From positions 248,001 to 312,000 of the forward strand of contig NZ_JACHJR010000001.1 of NCBI RefSeq assembly GCF_014203705.1: DNA of 64,000 bases, written 5' to 3'. The notes under the pieces are model-generated. The model saw nothing but the letters and a program-made list of their open reading frames with translations. It was not told the DNA's origin and searched no databases. Every line of letters begins with the position of its first letter. The stretch's first letter is position 1. A program made the translations under genes and the position numbers. Shown here piece by piece: positions 8,537 through 15,874 of the stretch. Source of the DNA: Kitasatospora gansuensis (GTDB taxonomy: Bacteria > Actinomycetota > Actinomycetes > Streptomycetales > Streptomycetaceae).

Positions 8537-9106
8537 TCACATGCCGCGCCCCGGTCCATACCAGGACAAGTGCCGCTCGCCTGGCGACATCGGAGGGTGT
8601 TCCAGCTCGACGGGGCCGGGATAGAGGTATGTACCGCCCGGGTGGATCATTTCTTCGCCGACCAGATGTCTGTGGAGCCACTCGGCGAAGCTCATCGCGT
8701 GCTCCCAGCATCCGCCCTCGTCCCGGTCATGGATCACAATGCTCCACCCCGACGTTCTGTCGCTGAAGGCGAGGAACGCGTAGAACCCGAAGTCGGTGCT
8801 CAGAGCAGGTATCAGGACGCCCTGAGCTCCTGTCTCAGGGTGCGGCAAACCGTCCCAGTCGACCTCACGGAATGCCTGATCCGTCTCACGTATCCATTCC
8901 AGGAGGTTCCACGTCCCTGTCGCCGGGTGGCTGAAGTGCAGGTGCCCATCGACCTTGATCGGCGCGTACTCGTCGACGAAGTCCTTGTAGCCCGACGGGA
9001 GCTCACAACCGATCTCCCGCTCCAGCACCGCCCACGCCCCAGGGTCAGCAAAGCGACGCCCGCCGGGGCCCAACATCGTGAACACCGCTTCCGGATGATC
9101 CGGCAC
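8537..9106 (-). CDS. SMI1/KNR4 (SUKH) family protein
   Basis: 189 aa. The SUKH fold is indicated by WAVLEREIGCELPSGYKDFV, the aromatic HLHFSHPATGTWNLLEWI segment, PALSTDFGFYAFLAFSDR and WSIVIHDRDEG. In bacteria such proteins are often immunity proteins of polymorphic toxin systems, but others are stand-alone. No toxin gene is adjacent, so an orphan immunity role is only a possibility. GTG at 9106 is preferred because AAGAGG lies seven bases upstream; GTG at 9115 is the alternative. It lies among IS relics and broken genes. Confidence 0.75.
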   Translation of the reverse strand: MPDHPEAVFTMLGPGGRRFADPGAWAVLEREIGCELPSGYKDFVDEYAPIKVDGHLHFSHPATGTWNLLEWIRETDQAFREVDWDGLPHPETGAQGVLIPALSTDFGFYAFLAFSDRTSGWSIVIHDRDEGGCWEHAMSFAEWLHRHLVGEEMIHPGGTYLYPGPVELEHPPMSPGERHLSWYGPGRGM

Positions 9107-9480
9107 TGCTGACACCTCTTGTTCAACCGTGTCGCAGGGCCTTGCCGCAACCTGGTGATCCCACTGACGATGTCGACAGTGCCCGGATGGCACCCGTCAG
9201 CCTGAAACGAACGGTCCAACAGGTGACACAGCCTCACGAACCGCCGCTTGTTCGACGAACACGCCACCTTCCCAGCCGCGCTCGCCACCGCCAGCCTCGC
9301 CCACTCCCACGACGTGATCTCTTTGCCTGGCCCGTCGATGCCGTGAGTACGTCACTGCACGACCAACCGACCTCGCGCGCAGCTGACACGCTTTACCGCC
9401 GTATGAGTGGGTACGGCGCTGAACTGCTCGCAACACGTGTCCCGAAGCCACGAGCGTCGGGCCCGCCCTCACCCCCGATC
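9107..9480. other. Gap without a supportable gene
   Basis: No complete gene, RNA or strong repeat seen. Short coding-like stretches occur (for example a plus-strand RRLFDEHATFPAALA near 9240) but have no start or stop context, consistent with decayed DNA between relics. Confidence 0.4.
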
Positions 9481-9880
9481 TCAAACTCGCCGCAGCATGC
9501 GGCAGCACGTGAAGTTCTCACGGGCGGTAATATCGGCCTCCGCCAAGGCGGTAAACGCGCGGGTGAGCCGCTCCGGGTCGGTCTCCCCCCACCAGTCGGC
9601 CTGCTCGGCGACACGCTCCAGCCACATCCGGCCGGCCAGCACCTCGGCCTGCTCCCGCGACACAGGCCGACGGTCCGCGATGACCAGGTACCTTCTCAGC
9701 GAGCTCCGCCAGCGCGGCGCGGGTGGTGTAGCCGCCGATCAGCACCTCGCGAACGCGCTTCGCCAACTCCTCGCGTCCGCCTTCGCCCAGTGCCGGCGGC
9801 GGCACCTCGCAGGGCAAAGCCCACAGCTCGGCAGGACGCGTAACTGGACGCCTCCGGACATCCGAGCTGCCCCGCGGCAA
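9481..9880 (-). pseudogene. Frameshifted gene of unknown function
   Basis: Two minus-strand frames each look coding and join end to end. The upstream part reads PAELWALPCEVPPPALGEGG then ELAKRVREVLIGGYTTRAAL. The downstream part, in another frame, reads RYLVIADRRPVSREQAEVLA, then WLERVAEQADWWGETDPERL and ARENFTCCRMLRRV before a stop. The switch lies near 9685-9705 (AAGGTACCTGGTCATC region), implying a single-base indel. No family recognised. The 5' end is not clear and runs into the lysozyme fragment. Confidence 0.45.
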
Positions 9881-9892
9881 GGAGCAACCCTG

Positions 9893-10061
9893 TACATTCC
9901 ACTACCGACTGGTGGACCACCTGCACCGGCAACAACGCCGGCTTCGCCACCACCAACCCGCTCTGGATCGCCCGCTACGCCGCCACCGTCGGCACCCTCC
10001 CGGCGACCAGAACTACTTCAACGGCGCCTACGACCGCCTCCAAGCCCTCGCCAAGGGCTGA
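9893..10061 (+). pseudogene. 3' fragment of a second GH25 lysozyme gene
   Basis: Near-identical to the last part of the intact lysozyme gene (about 3979-4198): TDWWTTCTGNNAGF, LWIARYAATVGTL, NYFNGAYDRLQALAKG and stop. Relative to the intact gene it lacks 55 bases, from the CCCT at 4077 to the CCCT at 4131 (54 bases, between short direct repeats) plus one C, which also shifts frame. It has no 5' part. Several substitutions (FATTNPLW for FGTTSPLW) and a different 3' flank suggest a divergent paralogue rather than a fresh copy. Confidence 0.85.
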
Positions 10062-10069
10062 CCCCCACC

Positions 10070-10104
10070 GGCCCCGCCCCCGACGCCCTGTCAGGGGCGG
10101 GGCC
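10070..10104. terminator. Strong GC hairpin between the lysozyme fragment and acetyltransferase
   Basis: GGCCCCGCCCC (10070-10080) pairs perfectly with GGGGCGGGGCC (10094-10104) around a 13-base loop. It sits nine bases past the fragment's stop and 31 before the convergent gene's end, so it can act in both directions. Confidence 0.65.
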
Positions 10105-10134
10105 CCGCACCCGGCTGGCGCTCGACAGCGGTCG

Positions 10135-10677
10135 TCACCACTGTCGGCGCACGGTTGCCTTGCTGCCGGTCACCAAGCTGGCCGGCGGAACGTCGTCGGC
10201 CACGACCGCGCCGGCGGCGACCACGGCATCCCGGCCGATGGTGACGCCGGGGAGGATCGTGGCACCGGCACCGATCCACACGTTCTCCGCCACGTCGATG
10301 GGTGCGCCGGTGAGGTACAACCGCCGCTCCTCGGGATCCACCGGGTGGCCGCTGGTGATGAAGGTGACCTTCGGTCCGATCATCACCCGCTCGCCGATCC
10401 GGATGCCGGCGTAGTCCAGGAACGTGCAGTTCTGGTTGATGAAGACGCGCTCGGCAAGATCGAGGTTCAGGCCGTGGTCCGTGTAGAAGGGCGGATAGAT
10501 CGTGACCCCCGGCGGCAGCGGCTTGCCGAGGATCTGTTCGAACAGTTCCGCCTTGCCCACTTCGTCCTCAAACGGGAGGACGTTCAGGCGGGAGGTGAGC
10601 TCGGTGACCCGCAGAACCCTCTCGGCCATGGCCTGGAACTCGGCACTGCGAATGCGCATGAGACGGTCGCTGGACAT
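10135..10677 (-). CDS. Sugar O-acetyltransferase, left-handed beta-helix (maltose/galactoside acetyltransferase type)
   Basis: Cytoplasmic hexapeptide-repeat acetyltransferase (LacA/Maa/NodL type), 180 aa, transferring acetyl from acetyl-CoA to a sugar hydroxyl. The helical cap (RIRSAEFQAMAERVLRVTEL) precedes hexapeptide turns: INQNCTFLDYAGIRIGERV, MIGPKVTFITSGHPVDPEER with the catalytic His in SGHP, then VWIGAGATILPGVTIGRDA and VVAAGAVVADDVPPASLVTG. Length is typical. ATG at 10677 has GGAGAT nine bases upstream. Monocistronic, convergent with the lysozyme fragment across a strong hairpin. Confidence 0.9.
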   Translation of the reverse strand: MSSDRLMRIRSAEFQAMAERVLRVTELTSRLNVLPFEDEVGKAELFEQILGKPLPPGVTIYPPFYTDHGLNLDLAERVFINQNCTFLDYAGIRIGERVMIGPKVTFITSGHPVDPEERRLYLTGAPIDVAENVWIGAGATILPGVTIGRDAVVAAGAVVADDVPPASLVTGSKATVRRQW

Positions 10678-10723
10678 GCCGTGATCATCTCCGGTGCACC
10701 GGTGACCGGACAAGGCTCACCGG

Positions 10724-11023
10724 ATGATCAACTTCAAGGAGTGTCGACGGAGACAAAACCGAGGGCTTCCGACAACCACCGGCACCCCGGACATCCTGCT
10801 CGTCATGGACGCCGGCTACGTTGACGCCAGCCCGGGTCCGCCGTGGGTTCCGCAACATCCGCGCCGAAGTCCTCACCCCCCGGCCCGAGTGCCGAAACCC
10901 TCCCGTCCCGGTCCCGGACGCCCGGCGGGTTCGAAGAACCGCAAGCCGGCGCCCCGCCACGGCGTCGGAAAGACCGTCAAACGCGAACCCACACTCCAAG
11001 CCCACCTCGCCACACGAGGTTAA
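10724..11023 (+). pseudogene. Decayed IS701/IS4-like transposase relic
   Basis: One frame contains DILLVMDAGY, then an abrupt junction; a second carries TPARVRRGFRNIRAEVLT; the first then resumes with ARVPKPSRPGPGRPAGSKNR and KPAPRHGVGKTVKREPTL before the stop at 11023. These are recognisable as the catalytic-Asp (VFDAGYD-like) segment and the C-terminus of a common actinobacterial DDE transposase. The middle of the gene is deleted and at least one frameshift is present. No inverted repeats were seen, so it is an immobile remnant. Confidence 0.6.
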
Positions 11024-11041
11024 AGATCAAGCTCAGTGTGC

Positions 11042-12049
11042 TCAGCGGGCGAGTACGTGACCGTCATCGGGGCGGTGGTCCCGGGAGCGGCGCAAGTCGG
11101 TGGTGACGTAGGTGCGTTGCAGCCAGCGGTCCGCTCCGTCGTAGCGGGGGCGGAAGGCGGTGCGGCCGTGGACGGTGACGCGGTTGTCGAGAATGACCAG
11201 GTCGCCGGGTGTCAGTCGCAGGGTGCGGGCCCTCGCCTCGCAGGCGCGGCCGAACTCGGCCAGCGCCGCAGTGGCCCGCGGGGTGATCGGGGTGGTGACG
11301 AGTTGGGCCATCCGGATGTCGGGATCATCGGCCGCTCCCGACAGCACCGGTCGGGGTTCGACGGGCTCACTCGTGGCAGCGTCGGGGCCGAAGGACGGCG
11401 GTGGTGTGGTGATGAACTCCGGTGCGAACAGGGCCTGTCGGCCGGCCGGGGTGAGGAGAGGCAGGGCCTGGCGGATGCCGGCGACGCGCATGCCGGCGAT
11501 CCGGTCGTGGTCGGCACGCAGGCAGAGGAAGACCACATAGTCGGGCGGGTGGGGGTGGAAGCCGTTCTCGGTGTGGAAGGACAGCGGCACCGATCCGGCG
11601 TTGCCGTGGAAGGTTTCCTGCCCGGGCACGGGTACGACGTCCTGCACGAGGGCGCCGGTCTTCTCGGCCAGGTAGGCGAGCGGGTCGCCGAGCCCGCAGG
11701 CCACCATGGTGAGCAGCGCGGCCGAGACGGTGGCCTCGCGCTGGACCGACCCGAGCACGGTCGGCGTCGCGGGCAGGCCCGCTCGATCGACGGGCAGGCC
11801 GCCGATCACCAGCGTGCCGTGCGGGCCGGAGTGCCTCCGGAACCGGCGCACCTCACGGCGCAGCGGTGCCGGAAGGTCGTCCCAGGCGTCCCGGGCCCGG
11901 GCCACCCACTCGGGGCTGTCGACCTGGTCGCTCTTCCCGCCGGTGCACAGGGTGCGGGCCAGCCGCTCGCACGCGCCGGCATCGGCCGGATCCAGTTCCC
12001 AGTCGGCCGCGGCGGTGCTGCGGGCGGTGCCGTGCGTCGTCTCGGGCAT
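11042..12049 (-). CDS. Clavaminate-synthase-like Fe(II)/2-oxoglutarate oxygenase (TauD/TfdA superfamily)
   Basis: Non-haem iron, 2-oxoglutarate-dependent oxygenase, 335 aa. The facial triad is of the HxE type: FHTENGF (His near 159, Glu near 161) with the distal His in VTVHGRTAF near 293 and the 2-oxoglutarate Arg in RWLQRTYV. Glu in place of Asp is characteristic of the clavaminate synthase / VioC / AsnO group, which hydroxylate amino acids, often for antibiotic assembly. LSFHTENGFHPHPPDYVVFL resembles that group's core. ATG at 12049 has GGAG five bases upstream. It follows an unknown 376-aa gene by 41 bases on the same strand. The natural substrate is unknown; a free basic or amide amino acid is a reasonable guess. 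Confidence 0.85.
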   Translation of the reverse strand: MPETTHGTARSTAAADWELDPADAGACERLARTLCTGGKSDQVDSPEWVARARDAWDDLPAPLRREVRRFRRHSGPHGTLVIGGLPVDRAGLPATPTVLGSVQREATVSAALLTMVACGLGDPLAYLAEKTGALVQDVVPVPGQETFHGNAGSVPLSFHTENGFHPHPPDYVVFLCLRADHDRIAGMRVAGIRQALPLLTPAGRQALFAPEFITTPPPSFGPDAATSEPVEPRPVLSGAADDPDIRMAQLVTTPITPRATAALAEFGRACEARARTLRLTPGDLVILDNRVTVHGRTAFRPRYDGADRWLQRTYVTTDLRRSRDHRPDDGHVLAR

Positions 12050-12090
12050 CAGGTCTCCTGCCAGGGGGTGTGGACGGCGGACGCGCGGAC

Positions 12091-13221
12091 TCACGAGTGG
12101 CGCAGACCGGCCACCGCGTCGGCGACGTAGTGGTCCCCGAACCGGATCAGGGAGGCGTACTGGGCCGCGCGGCGATGGCGCATGAGCCGCAGTTCCGCGA
12201 CCGCGTTGTCGGGGCCTTCGGGCTTCTGGGCGATGGAACGCCGCAGGTGCACCATCGAGTACGCCAGGGTGACGTGCCGTTCACCGTCCACGATGTCGGC
12301 CTCCAGCAGGGCGCCCCGCGCCTCGGCCAGCTCCGGATCACGGGCCGCCAGGTCCTCGTAGGAGTCGGGCACCACCGACAGCAGGTGCTTCATCGCCGCC
12401 CGGAACAGCTTGTATCCACGATGCTGACGCCCACTCAACGGGACGTCCACCGACGGCGGCGCCATGGTCTCGCGTATCGACGCCATGTAGTAGTCGGCCG
12501 GGATCGTACTGGCGTGGGTCATGGCCGCCGGGAATCCCCGCACGTACACCGTCGCATCCGCCAGCCGCAGCAGCGCGGCATCGCCGTCGCCGTCCCGCAG
12601 GCGACGGGTGGCGTCGGCCACGGCGACCGCGGCGCACACGTTGAACAGGACATGGACCTGATGCCCGATCAGCCACCGTGCACTCCACGCACTCTCCAAC
12701 GACGCCCCCGCAGCGGCGTCGGGCACCCCCACCGGCGCGACCGGGTCAGGGACGGTGTCAGGGACGGCACCCGGCGCCGCGCCGGTGAGGTCGAGCACCG
12801 ACTGCCGCATCCCGGCGATCTCCAGCTCCAGGTCGGCACCCGACAGCGGAGCCTCGCAGAGATCCTCCAGACCCCGGTGGACGGCGAGAACACCGTGCAG
12901 AGCTGCCTGCTGATCCGACAGCTCCACCTCACGGACCCGGAAGTACGACTGACTGGTCGACTCCGCCGGAACGTCCTCCCCGACCAGCGCCGGAGCCAGC
13001 GCCGACAGCGCGGCCACCAACTCACCGGCCACCGCGGCGGCCTGCCGCAGCGCGACGGTCCGCTCCACAGGTCGGGCATGGGTCGCCACCCCGGCAAGCA
13101 CGCGCGCGGTCCGCTGCGCCTCGGCAGCGACCCACGGGCCCAGCACGGGGGCAGGTCGCCCGCCCCGGGGCTCACGGAAGACAGCGACAGCAGGATGACC
13201 GGCAACCGGCGATAAGCCCAT
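12091..13221 (-). CDS. Unrecognised 376-aa protein upstream of the oxygenase
   Basis: I do not recognise the family. The protein looks soluble and mostly alpha-helical, rich in Ala, Arg, Leu and acidic residues, with no signal peptide or membrane helix. Blocks worth searching are HQVHVLFNVCAAVAVADATR, VRGFPAAMTHASTIPADYYM, ETMAPPSVDVPLSGRQHRGY and HVTLAYSMVHLRRSIAQKP; they are rich in His, Glu, Arg and aromatics as in enzymes. Start taken as ATG at 13221 without a clear ribosome site; TTG at 13251 is possible. Ends 41 bases before the oxygenase start, so the two are probably one transcript and may act on the same metabolite. Confidence 0.7.
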   Translation of the reverse strand: MGLSPVAGHPAVAVFREPRGGRPAPVLGPWVAAEAQRTARVLAGVATHARPVERTVALRQAAAVAGELVAALSALAPALVGEDVPAESTSQSYFRVREVELSDQQAALHGVLAVHRGLEDLCEAPLSGADLELEIAGMRQSVLDLTGAAPGAVPDTVPDPVAPVGVPDAAAGASLESAWSARWLIGHQVHVLFNVCAAVAVADATRRLRDGDGDAALLRLADATVYVRGFPAAMTHASTIPADYYMASIRETMAPPSVDVPLSGRQHRGYKLFRAAMKHLLSVVPDSYEDLAARDPELAEARGALLEADIVDGERHVTLAYSMVHLRRSIAQKPEGPDNAVAELRLMRHRRAAQYASLIRFGDHYVADAVAGLRHS

Positions 13222-13325
13222 GGTGGAAGTACTTTGCCAGGAGCACGCCAATCGAAACGCCGATCGGCAGGATTCCTGTGCGGTGCACCGAAGTTGACGG
13301 AGTCACTCGCACGAACAGCTGATGC

Positions 13326-14252
13326 TCACGGGGAATCAGCTCCCGCGTCCGGCGCCGCGAAGAGCGCCTGGACGGTCGCGGTGGCCAGGTCCCGCAGCCA
13401 GGTGTGGGCGCGGTCGTCGTCGTAGCGCTGGTGCCACAGCAGGTACAGCGGGACCTCGGGCAGCGGAAGTGGCAGCCGCAATGTGGCCAGGCCGAGTTGC
13501 GCCCGGGCCGCGCGGGTGACCGCGTCGGGGACGGTGACCACCAGGTCGGTGTCGCGGGCGAGTTGCAGGGCGAAGGCAGCGGTGGGCCCGGCGGCGACGA
13601 CGCGTCGTTCGAGGTCACGGGTCGTCAGGGCGTCGTCGATCGGGTCGTGCAGGCTACCGCGGCGCGAGATGGTGAGGTGTTCGGCGGCCGCGTACCGCTC
13701 GATGCTCAGCGGGCCTTCGGTCAGCGGGTGACCCGGTCGGACGGCGAGGACCAGCCGGTCGCTGCCGACCAGGCGGTGGCGGATGTCGGGGAACGCCGGA
13801 ACACCGGAGCTCGATTCGAGGTCGACCTCACCCCGGCGCAACTCGGCGTCGTCCGTGCCGGGTTCGGCCGACAGGCGCAGCCGTACGCCGGGGGCCTGGC
13901 GGTGGACGGCGGTGATCAGGGCGGTGCCGCAGGCGGCGGTCAGGGCGTCGTGCCAGCGCACGGTGAACACCCGGTCCAGGGCTGCCAGGTCGAGTTCCTG
14001 CTGCGCGGACAGGAGTTGGTGGGCCTGCTGGACCAGGGCGTGGACCTGGGCCCGCATGGCCAGCGCGCGGGTGGTGGGGACCATGCTGCGGCCGGTACGG
14101 ACCAGAATCTGGTCACCGGTGACCTTGCGAATGCGGCCCAGCGAGCGGCTCATCGCCGGCGCGGTGACGTGGAGCCGCGCCGCGGCGCCGGCCACGCTGC
14201 CCTCCTCCAGCAGTGCGTCCAGGGCCATGAGCAGGTTCAGATCCAGTTGCAT
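13326..14252 (-). CDS. LysR family transcriptional regulator
   Basis: 308 aa. N-terminal winged HTH is clear (LNLLMALDALLEEGSVAGAA, RLHVTAPAMSRSLGRIRKV, ILVRTGRSMVPTTRA) and belongs to the NodD/SyrM-like branch. The C-terminal periplasmic-binding-like effector domain runs from about residue 90 to the end (VRLRLSAEPGTDDAELRRGE, LVVTVPDAVTRAARA). Divergent from the IMPase-like/F420-reductase operon, with a perfect inverted repeat in the shared promoter region. Probably activates or represses that operon; the inducer is unknown. Confidence 0.92.
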   Translation of the reverse strand: MQLDLNLLMALDALLEEGSVAGAAARLHVTAPAMSRSLGRIRKVTGDQILVRTGRSMVPTTRALAMRAQVHALVQQAHQLLSAQQELDLAALDRVFTVRWHDALTAACGTALITAVHRQAPGVRLRLSAEPGTDDAELRRGEVDLESSSGVPAFPDIRHRLVGSDRLVLAVRPGHPLTEGPLSIERYAAAEHLTISRRGSLHDPIDDALTTRDLERRVVAAGPTAAFALQLARDTDLVVTVPDAVTRAARAQLGLATLRLPLPLPEVPLYLLWHQRYDDDRAHTWLRDLATATVQALFAAPDAGADSP

Positions 14253-14271
14253 GCCAGTAACTCTACAAGTG

Positions 14272-14291
14272 AACAGCATGCACTTGCTGTT
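14272..14291. promoter_or_regulatory. LysR-type operator palindrome
   Basis: AACAGCA-TGCACT-TGCTGTT is a perfect 7-bp inverted repeat with a 6-bp spacer, 20 bp upstream of the LysR start and about 75 bp upstream of the divergent gene. Location and symmetry fit a LysR binding site. Confidence 0.65.
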
Positions 14292-14366
14292 AATCATCAG
14301 CGGGCCTACCTTCGAAGTGCAGGCGCGAGACAGACTCTCCGCCCACATCGAACCCAGGAGCCCACC

Positions 14367-15182
14367 ATGAACAGCACAGCCATGCCCTTCGCCGCCGGCC
14401 CGACCCTCCTCTCCGAGGTCACCACCGCGGTCAGGACCGCCGGCCTCACCCTGCGCGACCGCCACACCCCGCATGCCCGGGGCGTGAGCCTGGACGAGGT
14501 CGTCGCCGAGATCCACGCCAACGACGCCGCGGTCCTGGACGTGCTGCGGGAGCCGCTGCTGCGGGCCCGGCCGGGATCGCGGTGGGCCGAGGACGAGCTG
14601 GCCGGCGGTGCGCTCCCGGCCGGGGAATGGTGGGTCGTCGACCCCGCCGAGGGCAACATCAACCACGTGCACGGCCTGGAGGACTGGGCCGTGACCGCCA
14701 CCCTGGTCCGCGACAACCGGCCGGTGCTGACCGTCGTCCACCTGCCGCTGACCGGCGACACCTACACCGCGGTCGCCGGCGGCGGCGCCCACCTCAACGA
14801 CCGGCCCTTGCAGGTGTCCGCCAAGACCGATCTGGGCGCCGCGCTCGTCGGCACCGGCCAGGCCAGGCCCGGCGAGGACGAGCGCACCCTCCGGCGGATC
14901 GGCGACTCGGTCACCGCCATGCTGGTCAACGGCCTGGTCGTGCGCGTGTCCGTGCCCGCCACGATGCAGCTCATCCACGTCGCGGCCGGACGCACGGACG
15001 CCTTCTGGCAGTTCTCCGACGTCCGCTCCGGCCTGGTCGCCGGTGCACTGCTGGTCTCCGAGGCCGGAGGCACCGTCACCGACCTGGCGGGCGCGCCCTG
15101 GAACACGGGCAGCCGCGACTTCCTGGCCACCGCCCCCGGCATCCACACCGCCGCCCTCGAGGTCCTGTCCCCCATCGCCTGA
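14367..15182 (+). CDS. Inositol-monophosphatase-like protein with altered metal site
   Basis: 271-aa member of the IMPase/FIG superfamily of Mg-dependent sugar phosphatases. The usual D-P-(I/L)-D-G-T motif appears as VVDPAEGNINHVHG near residues 91-104, so the second metal-binding Asp is Glu and the Thr is Asn. The first acidic motif (normally GEE) is RWAEDELAG near 72. The C-terminal D-x-x-x-G-x-x-x-x-x-x-x-EAGG motif is kept (SDVRSGLVAGALLVSEAGG). The fold is clear, but phosphatase activity cannot be assumed. ATG at 14367 follows CAGGAG. First gene of a two-gene operon divergent from LysR. Confidence 0.82.
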   Translation: MNSTAMPFAAGPTLLSEVTTAVRTAGLTLRDRHTPHARGVSLDEVVAEIHANDAAVLDVLREPLLRARPGSRWAEDELAGGALPAGEWWVVDPAEGNINHVHGLEDWAVTATLVRDNRPVLTVVHLPLTGDTYTAVAGGGAHLNDRPLQVSAKTDLGAALVGTGQARPGEDERTLRRIGDSVTAMLVNGLVVRVSVPATMQLIHVAAGRTDAFWQFSDVRSGLVAGALLVSEAGGTVTDLAGAPWNTGSRDFLATAPGIHTAALEVLSPIA

Positions 15183-15223
15183 CCCAACACCCGCGTTCTC
15201 CCCACCTCAAGGAGCATCACCTC

Positions 15224-15868
15224 ATGACCAGCATCGGCATCCTGGGCGCCGGCCGCGTCGGCGCCAACCTCGCCGGAAAGCTCGCCGCAGCCGGACACCA
15301 CGTCACCCTCGGCGTGCGCGACCGGGACTCACCCGCAGCCCTTTCCGCCGGCACCGCTCCGCAGATCGCCTTCGCCGACCACCGCACCACCGCCCGCACC
15401 GCGGACATCGTGATCAACGCGACGCCCGGCCACACCTCCCTGGCCCACCTGGCCGACCTGCGCGCCGAACTCTCCGGCAAGCTCCTCGTCGACGTCTCCA
15501 ACGCCACCCACGACGCCGACGACGGCCTGCCCGGCGACCTCTGCTACCCCGGCAGCAGCCTCGCCGAGCAACTCCAGGCCACCCTCCCCGACTCCCGCGT
15601 GGTCAAGACCCTCAACACCATGCTGTTCATGGTCATGACCGCTCCCGAAACCCTGGCCACTCCCCCGACCGCCTACCTCTCGGGCGACGACCAAAACGCG
15701 AAGGAGACCGTCGCCGGCCTGCTCGGCGACCTGGGCTGGCAGCCCGGATGGATCGAGGACCTCGGCGGCATCACCACGGCCCGCGCCACCGAGGCCATGA
15801 TCCTCCTGGTCCCCCACGTCCTGCGCCGGAACGGCTTCAAGCCCTTCGCCGTCTCCCTCGCCCGCTGA
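15224..15868 (+). CDS. F420-dependent NADP reductase-like / NAD(P)-binding oxidoreductase
   Basis: 214-aa Rossmann-fold protein. The N-terminus SIGILGAGRVGANLAGKLAA holds the GxGxxG dinucleotide loop. LLVDVSNATHDADDGLPG, SSLAEQLQATLPDSRVVKTL and NTMLFMVM follow the pattern of NADPH:F420 oxidoreductase-like proteins, as does the ending TEAMILLVPHVLRRNGFKPF. ATG at 15224 has AAGGAG upstream. It follows the IMPase-like gene by 41 bases on the same strand. Whether it uses F420 or only NAD(P)H cannot be told from sequence alone. It ends seven bases before a convergent gene. Confidence 0.8.
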   Translation: MTSIGILGAGRVGANLAGKLAAAGHHVTLGVRDRDSPAALSAGTAPQIAFADHRTTARTADIVINATPGHTSLAHLADLRAELSGKLLVDVSNATHDADDGLPGDLCYPGSSLAEQLQATLPDSRVVKTLNTMLFMVMTAPETLATPPTAYLSGDDQNAKETVAGLLGDLGWQPGWIEDLGGITTARATEAMILLVPHVLRRNGFKPFAVSLAR

Positions 15869-15874
15869 GAGCCA

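Noticed and set aside
9893..10061. A functional short lysozyme
   Set aside because: No start, a 55-bp frame-shifting deletion and loss of the catalytic residues show it is a pseudogene.
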